Assembly (NCBI GenBank): GCA_026826555.1
Contig: JAKSZT010000116.1
Location: 620,252-684,251, forward strand
DNA length: 64,000 bases
Reading direction: 5' to 3'
From: Tolypeutes matacus
Lineage: Eukaryota; Chordata; Mammalia; Cingulata; Chlamyphoridae
Shown: piece after piece, positions 50,821 to 61,577 of the stretch
Numbering within the stretch: the stretch's first letter is position 1
Layout of the letters: each line of letters begins with the position of its first letter
Notes under the pieces: generated by a model
What the model was told of the DNA's origin: nothing
Database searches by the model: none
Seen by the model: the letters and a program-made list of their open reading frames with translations, nothing else
Made by a program: the position numbers and the translations under genes

Positions 50821-51402
50821 TGTAGCAGTTGGATATCATTATGAATTCCAAAAATAGATATTGGATTATGCTTGTAAACTGGTCTCTTAATCTGGGTATG
50901 ATTAAGTTATGATAAGGGCATTTACTGGGGCACAGTTGGAAGGGTGTTGAGTCCCACCCCTTAGTGGCTGGGGTCCCATACATAAAAAAGACATGGCAAA
51001 GGACAGAGATAGAGTAGTTTTGAAGTTGGAGTTCTGATAAGCAAGGACAGAATGCCCCAGGGAAAAGAGGCAAGCCATTCAGCTGATAGTTCACAGCTGG
51101 ACTTGTGGAGAGAGTTAAAGCTTAGAGAGTCTCATAGTCTACACCTGATCTTGTGGAGGAAACAGCAAACCTGACCCCAGAGAGAAGTGCAGCCCTGCAA
51201 AGAGAGGAACCCAAGAAGACTGAACCCTCACAAATGTCGACAGCTGTCTTGCTCCAAGATGAGGTAACAGACTTTGGGGAAGGAAGAAACTTATGCTTTA
51301 TGGCCTGGTAACTGTAAGCTACTACCCTAAATAAAAGACCCCTTATAAAGACCCACAGATTTCTGGCATTTGGCATCAGCACCCCTTTGGCTGGCTAATA
51401 CA
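50821..51402 (+). mobile_element. Solo ERVL-type LTR, unit E
   Basis: 582 bp between 'ggata' at 50816-50820 and 51403-51407, the same insertion as in units A and C. Confidence 0.87.
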
Positions 51403-51407
51403 GGATA

Positions 51408-52009
51408 TAAAATGTTTTCAAATACATTATTTGGTCAGTCAATAACAAATAATAATTGCAGATTTGGAAAGGCAAGCAAAATTGTTATAATTTCCCCGGT
51501 AATCTTTAAAGAATATTAAATAGTGTATCTCATCCAAATAAATAGAAGCAAAAGAAATGGAATAAAAATAGTCAGTACAAAACAAAGAATTCAGGATTTC
51601 CTTGTTTGCCATTTGGGACTTTGTTCTGGGGCCACCTTACTCATGCATATTTGGAAGCTGCACCTTTCTTATCCTTCAGAAGTCTGAAGGTTCCAGGGTT
51701 TATTTATGGGGTGTTGTTTTTCCCCATCATGAATCAAGTGTTGTATCACCTCCCCATTTCCTATTTATGAAGTCACCAAACTGGATGTGATACTCATTTG
51801 AAGCAAGAAGAGACATGAATGATACAACAAATAAAAAGGAGATATTGTTGTGCTTCCCAAATTGGATGCTTAGATGACAGATATTGGATCTTTCCTCTTT
51901 TCTAATGAATGCATTCAATGCTATAAATTTCCCTCTAAGCACTGCTTTGTCTGTACCTCACAAACTATGAAGAAGCATAGGACTTTAAAAAGCAGAAAGA
52001 ACCACATAA
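51408..52009 (+). repeat. Lead-in to zinc-finger exon, unit F (non-coding)
   Basis: Shared lead-in sequence without insertions. No gene seen. Confidence 0.7.
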
Positions 52010-52944
52010 CAAAAGGATTGTGAGTGAAGCTATATTCACTTCCACAACAGTACAGACATAAGATGAAGGCAGAGAATGTAAGAATGTTGGGAAAACATTT
52101 TCTCTGACCACAATCATTTTTTCCTCAAAATAACACTTCTATCAATGTAACTGCACTTTGAAAGAATTTGCATCATACTTACCTAAGCATGAGGGAATCT
52201 ATGTAAGGAAAAAAGAATGAAGACAATGAGATTTTCCAGTTTGCTCCACACGGTAGTCCTCCCGTTGAAGTGTAATGAGGGTGAAATTTTCTTGGAAATC
52301 CAACCTCATGAGATACCTGAGAATTAAACCTTCAGAGAAACCATTTGGGAATTCATGAATTTGGGAAAGCTAGAGTCCCATCAAAGAACCATGCAGGAGT
52401 AAAACCCTGTGTATGTACGGAATATTGTAAATCCTTCAACCAGGCACTAAATCTCATTGAGCATGAAATATTCATACAAAAGTTAGTATTGTAATGAACA
52501 TGGGAATGCTTCCATCTGAAACAAACCTCATGGAATATGAGAAAATTTACACGAGAGAGAAACCATATGATTTTCCTGAATGCAGTCTACTCTTTACAGT
52601 CATTTTTTTACTCCTCATTTTAAAAGCCATACAGGGGAACAAGCATAGAAATGTGATACATGTGAGAAAGTTTTCAACGTGACAAATTCCTATTTATTCA
52701 TCAGAAAATCCTTACTGAAGAGAAATGATATATATGTGGGAAAGCTTTAATTCAAATGTCAAATGTCAGATACAAGAGATTTCCTACTGCAAAGAAACCT
52801 TATGCATGTAAGGCATGTGAAAAAGCCTTTAGGTACAAACCATATCTCAGAGAACATGAAAACACTCATAGTGGACAGAAAAAAAATGAATGTAAAGAAT
52901 GCAGAAAAGCATTCAGCCAAAAGCAATAGTTCATTAAATATTAG

Positions 52945-53067
<123 letters not shown>

Positions 53068-53686
53068 TGAGGGAAAGCTTTCATACAGAAATCAAGCCTC
53101 ATTTCACACCAAATTTAAACTTTGGGGAATTTGTTGAAATTAACAATTCCATAAATATGATTGGATCATGCTTGTAAACTTATCTTTTAATCTGAGCATG
53201 ATTAGGGCATTGACTGGGTCACGTCAGTAGGGCATTGAGCCCCACTTCTTAGTGGGTGGGGGAATCGAATATAAAAGGCATGGCAAAGGAGAGTTGATGC
53301 AGTTTATTTTGAGAAGCAGTTTTGATGTTGGAGAAAAGGCCCCAGAAGAAGAGAAGTGAGCCATTTGCCTGATAGTATGCAGCTGACCTTGTGGAGGAAT
53401 GAGAAGCGCTAAGCCCAGAAAGAAATGCTGCCCCAGGAAGAGAGGAACACAAGAAGCCTGAACCCTGGCATACATCAGCAGCTGTCTTGCTCCAAAACGT
53501 GACAATGAACTTTGGTGAGAAGAAACTTAATGCTTTATGGCCTGGTATCTGTGGACTTCTACCCCAAATAAATACCCTTTATAAAGACTAACCCATTTTT
53601 GGTATTTCACATTAGCACCCCTTTGGCTGACTATTATATAATTTGGTTCCAAGGAGTGGGGAAGTGCATTTGCATATATCAAAATA

Positions 53687-53977
53687 TTGGAACAGTTTTA
53701 TAAATGGGTAAGGGTTATCCTTTGGAGGAATTGTGAAATGCTTGATATAAAAGGCCTAGATCACTTTAAAGAGTCTGTTGAAAGTCATATGGATGCTAAA
53801 GACTCTTTCTATGATGCCTTAGAATTAAATGATGAAACTATTATTGGAAACTGGAGGAAAGGTGATCCATGTTTTAAAGTTGCAGAGAACTTAGCAAGAT
53901 TAACTGTTATAGGGAAAACAGAATTTGAAAATGGCAAAGCAGAGCATTTAGCTGAAGAACTTTCCAAGGTAAACTGA
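53687..53977 (+). pseudogene. ERVL gag-like fragment
   Basis: 96 codons, open, at the position of gag just after the primer-binding site. The 'IGNWRKGDPCFKVAENLARL' stretch resembles the ERVL/MaLR gag N-terminal region as I remember the family. The frame ends with TGA at 53975-53977 and the homologous reading continues in pieces to about 54170. It has no function on its own that I can support. Confidence 0.55.
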
Positions 53978-54419
53978 GAGAATATGGTTTGGATTCTCCT
54001 TGCAGCTTATAGCAAAATATTAGATGAGTGAAATACACTAAGGACTGAACTTTTGGACACAAAGAAAACAGAATCTGATTCTGGAACTTCCAAGTTTCTG
54101 GAAATTAAATTCCCAGAAGACAATGCCACATTTGAAGACTTTACTAAACTTGGAAATGTAAACCAGAAATGAAGATGCAGTTATCTAGGAAAGACTTGTG
54201 GAAAGTCTTACTGTCTGCTGGCTTGGACCCCTGCATCCTGCATGCTAAACCAACAAAATTTGTGAGAGAGGTGAATGAACAAAACCACTGTTGACTTGGC
54301 CAAAGTGAACATGGAAAGCAGAGATTGAAGGAGTATCAGCTTTAAGAAGAAAACCGTGGATGCAGAGATCTGGACTTAAGGCATCTCCTTGGGCCAAGAG
54401 AGGAGCCCCAGCCATGTGT

Positions 54420-54740
54420 ACAGAGAGGGTGAGCTTGCCCCTGTAGTTGAAGAGGGTGGATGCTCCTACCCAATGTTCTGAGAAAGTTTTGATGCCCCAT
54501 GGAGCAGAGAGGTTGAGTTGTCCCCAGCAGTTGAAGAGGGTGGATGTTCCCACCCGATGTTCTGGGAAAGTTTTGTCATCCCAGGATTCAGAAAGGCTAG
54601 AGCATATTCCTCAAAGATTAGGATGGTTAAGGTCAACACCCCATAGGTCTGAGAGGGGTATACCTGTCTCCCATGGATTAGAGAAGGCCAAGTGGTCAAC
54701 CCATTGTTCTGAGTGGGTTGAGCCTGTATGCCAAAGGTAA
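54420..54740 (+). repeat. Degenerate tandem repeats in the ERVL internal region
   Basis: The sequence 'ttgaagagggtggatg' occurs at 54447 and 54531, a period of 84 bp. Weaker repeats with similar 'ggttgag...cccca' elements continue rightwards. The 97-codon frame at 54447-54740 simply reads through these repeats ('LKRVDAPTQCSEKVL' / 'LKRVDVPTRCSGKVL'). Confidence 0.65.
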
Positions 54741-56082
54741 AGGGGAAATTTATCTTCACCTCACAGTACTAGGGGGGCTAAGACTCTAACCCAAAGTTTG
54801 GGTAAGTTGTGGCAATCACCCCAACACTCTTCGGTGGTGAGGTCTGGATTTTGGTTAACACCCAGATACTTGATGAGGATTGAACCAAGAAAGAGGCCAT
54901 TGGGCAAGCCTGTGGAAAGGGTGGGTCCCCATGTGGTCTCAAGGAGAAAAAAACATCATCTTAAGAATAACTCAGACTTTGAAACCAAATGAAGGATGCA
55001 GTGCATGTTTATTGAACTGTAGAGGATCTATGACTCATGTTTAACATCCCAATTTCTCCTTAAGATATTGAAAATGTTTATCTTTTGTCTTTCAATTTGT
55101 GTGTTAGAAGCAGTTAAATGGTTTTGTAAGTTTCAGAGGTCGATAGCAGACGGGACTTTGCCTCAAGATGAACTGTATTTCTTTAAAATGCCTATGATAT
55201 GATTTTGTACTTGATTTGTTACTGATTTATTTTTTTGAGAATTGTAATGTATTTTTGGAATTCAGTGGGTGGAATGTAACCGTTGGAGGATTTGATGTAA
55301 TTAAGAATTCCAAAAATATAATTGCATCATGCTTGTAAACTGATCTGTTAATCTGGGCATGATTAGGGAATTGACTGGGTCACGTCAGTAGGGCGTTGAG
55401 TCCCACCCCTTAGTGGGTGGGGGAATCAAATATAAAAGGCATGGCAAAGGACAGTTGTTGCAGGTTTTTTTTTTTGAGAAGCAGATTTGATGTTGGAGAA
55501 AAGGCCCCAGAAGAAGAGAAGTGAGCCATTTGCCTGATAGTGTACAGCTGATATTGTGGAGGAACCAGAAGAACTAAGCCCAGAGAGAAATGCAGCCCTG
55601 GGAAGAGAGGAACACAAGAAGCCTGAACCCTGGCATACATCGGCAGCTGTCTTGCTCAAACACGTGGCAATGAACTTTGGTGAGAAGAAACTTAATGCTT
55701 TATGGCCTGGTATCTGTGGACTTCTACCCCAAATAAATACCCTTTATAGAAACTAATTCATTTTTGGTATTTCACATTAGCACCCCTTTGGGTGACTAAT
55801 ACACCACAGAAGACAAACTGGAGAGAAACCCTATATCTGAAAGGACTGTTGGAAAGCCTTCAGTAGCAAATCCCCTCTCATTGACTACGACAAAAATTCA
55901 TACTGGAGGGAAACCATATATATGTAAGGAATGTGGAATAGCCTTCACATAGAGGCAGTATCTCATTAAACATTACAACATACTGGAGTGAAACCCTGTG
56001 AATGTAATGAATGTAAATCTCCAAGGTTCTCCACCTCCAGTCTGTGCAAGTTGTTGCCAATCTTTTAAGGAAGTGGCTGTGA

Positions 56083-59000
56083 CTGTGCAATTCAGGATAT
56101 CTTTCTCCTCAGGAAAAGTGCACTTGCAGTTTTTTCTGAGATCTGCTCTTCCCACATCTTCTTCCACACTCATCTGTGATCAATTTGTTACCACTAATTT
56201 ATACATCAGAACTCGAGTTTATGTAAAGATAGGCTTTCCACTTATGTCAAATTCTCCTGGTTGTTTTCACTGGTTCTTCAGTCCATTACATTCTGGATAA
56301 GCATTTTTAAAAAATTATCATTTTAAAAATAATGCTGCCCATTATCGTAACATTTTCTTCTAAGACACCCCAACCATTTATATTTTTTTCAGTTTCTTCA
56401 GCTGATTCTGATGTGGGTTCAAGTTTAACAGCCACAGAACTCCAGTGTCCTGCTTTATACTTAACCCCAATTTTCCTTTTTATATTAAATCAGAAATGTT
56501 CCTCTCATAATTGGATGATATACTTCTAATCTCAAGTAATTTAAGAAGTTAGAAAATATATTTTTATTCTTAAGTTGTACTCCAATAATTTTCTCATATG
56601 TGATAGGCTGTGGGATGGATGAAACTAGAGAATACATGTATTTACAAACAAAAATGTGTACCCAAAAGAATCTGCCATTGCAGATAATTCTGAGGAAGGA
56701 GGAATGGGTGTTGAGTCTATAGAAGGAAGTTTGCTGTTTGCCATAACAGACATAATTTATTTTTATATCCATTGCATGGATAATTTGGTTAAAACTTAAA
56801 AGAAATTATGAAAATAGTACACAATGAAATCATATAGTGGTTCATTGGAAGATATTGATTTGTTTCTGCAACATTACTGGGGGCACATTCCCTCACCCTT
56901 TGCAATTATAGTTGCCCATAAAGGAAAAGTGATCAATCACCTTGGCCCCCTCCCCAGCTGCCTGGATGGATGGAGGCCTCCCTCAGCAGGAGGGAGCATG
57001 GACCACAAGGAGCATGGATGCGACCATGTGAAGGCGACACTGCTCTCTACATATGTCCGGTTAGAGGGTTGTTAGCCCCACAGGAGAAGACAGACTTCCT
57101 GTGACTTACTCCATGGTGAAGACATGCTAGAGTGACTCACATCACTAACTGAGGCTGTGAGTTCTGAGAAGGGCTTTCTCCTGAAACTGCTTTGTGCATC
57201 CACAACTTATGATGAAGGTTTTCATTGGGGCTTTAAGAGTTTGGTTCCCAAACAGAACAGTACTTCTCTGGCTTGGAGAAATGCAGTGAACACTTGTTAC
57301 ATTCCTACTTCTTCAGCTGTTCATCAGCTTCTTCTTATCCAAACCCTCTGTTCTCTTCTGGGATTAAAGAGGTCTGTATCATTTTCATCTCTGTTCAAAA
57401 TGTGTTGAAAATTTTATATTTAATTAGTCTGAGAAACATCTGGCATCTACACCCTCTGAGGTTTTCTGCAAATATGGCCCTATCTCACAACCTTTCTATT
57501 CTTGTCTGCCCTAGGTCCCAGGACCTTCTGGGATTCCAGTACTATTCATTAGGGTTACTGACCTAATCTTGCTCATTCTGGTGATGTTATTGCCATACCC
57601 AATGCTGTAATGTGAATTTTGATATTTCCTTCCTGACACCAACAGTTTTCATCTTGGTATTGCTCTTTCTTTAGATGCCCCAAGATTGGAGAAGGTAAAT
57701 GTAGAACTGGAAGCAGGAGACCTGAGTCTGTGCCTGAGACCCAGGAGGAATACAGTAAGAGCAGCATCCTCAGAGGGTCAATGCTGGAGACCAAGGGAAG
57801 GAGGGAAGGGCAAAAGGAGCAGGAACAGGAAGCTTCCTGTCTGTGCCCTAACTCCTCTGCTGCACCAGATCCAAGTACCCATGCTTTTATCTGCCCCTGC
57901 CAACCTAACCAACCACTATCTGAGGCAGTTACATCATACTGAGGTATCTGTGACTTTAGATTAGTCCTCAAACCATTTGACTCCCCTCCCTGACTCCCAG
58001 GCTTGTAGGCCTTGCTGGCCAAGACCACTTCCTCCTTCATCTTACCAATACTCATTCCTGCCAAGTCTGGAGTCACCCACAGTTTACAGATGGATCCTCT
58101 GGGCAGGAGCATCACACTGCCATTTGGGAACAGGGCATCTCTGCAAATGTGTCCCTAATTGTTTGAGTTTGCCAAATACTGCCAATGCAAAATACCAGAA
58201 ATAAGTTTGGTTTTATTGGAATTTATTAGGGTTAAAGCTTACAGTTCTGAGGCTGTCAAAATGTCTAAATCAATACATCATCAAAAATGCTGTCTTAGCA
58301 AGGGTCATCTGCTCCTGGACTCCTGCCAAGACAAAATGTTGGGCCTGCCTGTCTCCCTATGCCTTCTCTTCCAAACTCACTTTCTCTCTGAGCTCAGCAG
58401 TGGACCATCAGACACAATTGCTCACACATCTCCCTCCTCTTCTGGCCTGGATGTCTTCAGATTCAAGCTGCTCCATGAGTCTAGCCTCTGGCCTCTCCCT
58501 CAGACACTCAGGTTTCATAGCTGTAGTAGATCCTGGAGCCCTCTCCCACATGGCAGGGTAAACATGGCAGCAATCTTTCTCTTTGTGTTCCCTGTATGTA
58601 AGACATCAACACAACAATTGGGGTCCATCCTGGTGTCTGAAATCTAATCAGAGGCCCTTAACTAAACTAAAGCAATCTAACAAAAAATTACCTAATCAAA
58701 AAGTCCCTTTTCTGAATCTAACCAAAATGTCCTACATACACAAGGCTTTCACACACAGCCACGGGTGAGTAAGAACATACTTTTTTGGGGTCCACACAAG
58801 ACTCAAACAAGGGCATTAATACAGGGCACAGGGATCAGGAGGGGTCTCCTAAATCCAGGAGAAATGGGAACTCATGAAGCAGTGGCTGTACTTTGGGTGT
58901 GGCCATCATTGATCAAAATGGGGTGAAGACCAATATTACACTGGTCCCTAGAAGGGTCCCAAGAAGAACTCAATATACTGTGCTTTCTCCACCAAATATT

Positions 59001-59290
59001 AGCTCCAAAATCAGGTGTGTAAATTGAGAAGTGTGCCATTATTCCCATCCCCAGAGCCAGAGCACACAGATTTTGCCTGCGTGGTGTTGGGGCAGGACGC
59101 AGTCTGTAAAACTGAAAGCCCCTAATTTTTTCTCCAAAGAACTGATATATTTACAACAAAACGGAGAAATTGAACCCTAAGGGTGCTCTGAAACACAGTG
59201 GAGATCATCGAGGGCCTGAGATTTAATTCATCTCAATCCTTCAGGAATAAGTGAAATACATACTTTTACAGATGAGTAAAATCTAATAAA
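56083..59290 (+). repeat. Unit F spacer (non-coding)
   Basis: Complete spacer up to the L1 insertion point, with diagnostic states of unit D ('gcaatctttctctttgtgtt' near 58569, 'ctgtcttagcaagggtc' near 58290). The longest open frame (58159-58647, 162 codons) corresponds to the 137-codon frame of unit C, but equivalents in D and E are broken. I do not call a gene. Confidence 0.8.
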
Positions 59291-61577
59291 GTCGTGACTC
59301 CCAGGAAGATGGCAGACTAGTAAGACACGGGAATCTCTTCTCCAGAAAAACAGCTAGAGAAGAGGGTGACACCACACCGAAATAGATCTCCTAGGGTTTA
59401 CGACAGCAGGTGAAGTCTTCACACCACCCAGAGGAGAATGGGACATAACAGGGAAATCACAATGACAGAACAGGAGCCATGAGTTGGAACCAGCAGTGGC
59501 TTCTGCTGTCAGCACCCTCCCCCACACTCTTTAGAATTCTCAGGGCTCTGGGCCTGCGACTACAGAGAAAGTGGGCTCCAGGGACCTACCACTCCCGGAA
59601 AGGGGAGAGAGAGATGGACACAGCCTTAGGGTGACTCAGTTTCTGACCCAAAAACTCGGGCTGTGAAGCCCCATGGACACTTCCACATGGTGGTTTGCCC
59701 TGGGATTCAAGGAAAGACTGGAAAAATGCAACCCTCGCAACCTCCCTCTCTTCTAGCTTGGTCTAATTGTTCAGGATTCCACAGGAGAGGGGAGAGAAAG
59801 CCTGGGGCTGTCCCTACTTTTGACTCACAGGTTTGGTCTGCCCTGTCCTGAGAGCACTTCCAGACTGGGTGGGACTGTGCCATTGTTTGCCTTGGATCTT
59901 GCAAGGGGCTAAATTTATACAAACCTCCCAATCTCCTCCGCTACTAACAGGGACTGATTGTTGAGGATTCAGAGGGGAGAGAAAATATTTCCTAGCTGGG
60001 AAAAGGGAGGGGGCTACCAGAGAAGACTGGAGAAGTGTCTCATAAACTTTGAATTACAAGGCTTTTAGCCCCCAGACATGAAGCTCTACCACATTGATCT
60101 GGTCTGTGTCAGAACAAATACACTCCAACCAGGCATTGAATTGAGAGCTACTAATGAGCGCCATCTCCTGGCAGACCAAGGAAGTGCACATAAGAAAATT
60201 AATAAGTAGGAGAGGATTTTCCCTGGCTTCTATAACCTCCTTGCCCAAGGTCCTAGAAAACAAACCTACAACCAATTAGTGGGTCCAGTGCCCAGTTTTG
60301 AGCAACCAGCAGGACAATCCTAACAATCAAGGTTGAGCCAAAAATCAAAGAGCTGTGGTAACTCACAGCTTCCTGCCACTAAAAGCCTATTAAAGAGAAA
60401 GAGATAGAGCATCTCAGTAAAATACAGCCTAACCAGATGCCTAAACACCAGCAAAAAATTAGGAGTCATTCTAAGAAAATAAAAGACATGGCTCAAGAAA
60501 AGAAAAATATCAAAGTCCCAGAAGAGCTGCAGAATTTGAGAGAACTAAACAGTGAGATGAGCACAAATTTCCAAAATCAAATTAATGAGATGAAAGACAA
60601 TAAAGTTAAAGAGATAAATGACATCATGAAGACATTGAGCGAATACAAAGAAGAATTTGAAATCCTGAACAGAAAAGTAACTTAGTTCATGGGAATGAAA
60701 GACACAATGGGTGAAGTCAAAAACACATTTGACGCATACAACAGCACCCTCGAAATGATAGAAGAAAGAATAAGTGATACCAAAAACAGCACCTAAATTT
60801 GAAGAGAGAAAAGAACAGAGAGAGGAAAGAATGAAAAAATTGAGCAGGGGCTCAGAGAGTTGAATGACAACACAAAACACAACAACATACCTGTCATGGG
60901 AGTTCCAGAAGGGGAAGAGAAAGGAAAAGGGGTAGAAAGAGTATTGGAGGAAATAAAAGCTGAAAATTTCCCAACTCTCACAAAAAAGTGAACTTACATA
61001 TCCAAGAAACACACTGTAACCCCAATGAGAATAAATCCAAATAAACTTATGCCAAGACACATACTATTTAGAATGTCAAATGTAAAAGATAAAGAGAAAA
61101 TTCTCAGAGGAGCAAGATGGAAACAAACGATCATGTACAAAGGATGTCCAGTAAGACTTAGTGCAGATTTCTCTTAAGAAACCATGGAGGCAAGAAGACA
61201 GTGGTATGATACAATTAGGAAACTGAAAGGGAAAAACTGCCAGCCGAGAATTCTTTATCCAGCAAAACTGTACTGTCCTTCAAATATTAAGGTGTGTATA
61301 AAATATTCACAAAGAAACAGAAACTAAGACAGTTTGCAAAAAAGAATCAACTTTGAAGGAAAGCCTTAGAACCTGAAAGAAAAAGAGAGGATAGAGAGGC
61401 TTGGAGGAGAGTATAAAAGAAAGAAAAGCAGAAAGGATAACCAAAAGAGTAAATAGAGAGACAAAAACAAGATGACATATGAAAACCAAAGAATGCAATG
61501 GAGGAAATAAATAGTGCATTTTCAGTAATATCTCTGAATTTGAATGGATTAAATTCCCCAATCAAAAGATAAAGGCT
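59291..61577 (+). mobile_element. L1 5' end (5' UTR, ORF1, ORF2 start), unit F
   Basis: Begins with 'actcccaggaagatggcaga' at the same spacer position as the L1 at 42703 of unit D, and is the same insertion inherited by duplication. It includes about 1.1 kb of 5' UTR, a disrupted ORF1 and the first codons of ORF2 (about 61500-61577). A second L1 then begins. Its remaining part would lie right of that element, beyond the window. Confidence 0.85.
60437..61330 (+). pseudogene. L1 ORF1, unit F (disrupted)
   Basis: The start region 'MPKHQQKIRSHSKKIKDMAQ' is preserved. It is followed by a coiled coil, then a stop at 60683-60685, a frame change near 60795, an RRM region ('NNIPVMGVPEGEEKGKG') and a stop or frame change near 60987. 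The C-terminal domain continues in pieces ('EARRQWYDTIRKLKGKNCQ') to about 61270. At least four disabling changes are visible. Same subfamily as 43951-44550. Confidence 0.85.

Larger units (their letters stand above)
53114..55803 (+). mobile_element. ERVL-type element with both LTRs, non-autonomous
   Basis: 5' LTR 53114-53638 (525 bp), internal region 53639-55274 (about 1.6 kb), 3' LTR 55275-55803 (529 bp). Flanks 'ccaaa' (53109-53113) and 'ccaca' (55804-55808) look like a decayed 5-bp duplication. A leucine-tRNA-like primer-binding site, 'tggttccaaggagtgggg' (53644-53661), follows the 5' LTR. No protease, reverse transcriptase or integrase is present, so the element depended on others for mobilisation, as MaLR-like elements do. 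It is the full counterpart of the solo LTR in unit D. Confidence 0.85.

Noticed and set aside
57573..58115. 180-codon minus-strand frame in unit F
   Set aside because: Counterparts at 25020-25358 and 48840-49232 are shorter, and the frame is broken in the others. There is no recognisable domain, and the frame lies antisense in repeated spacer.
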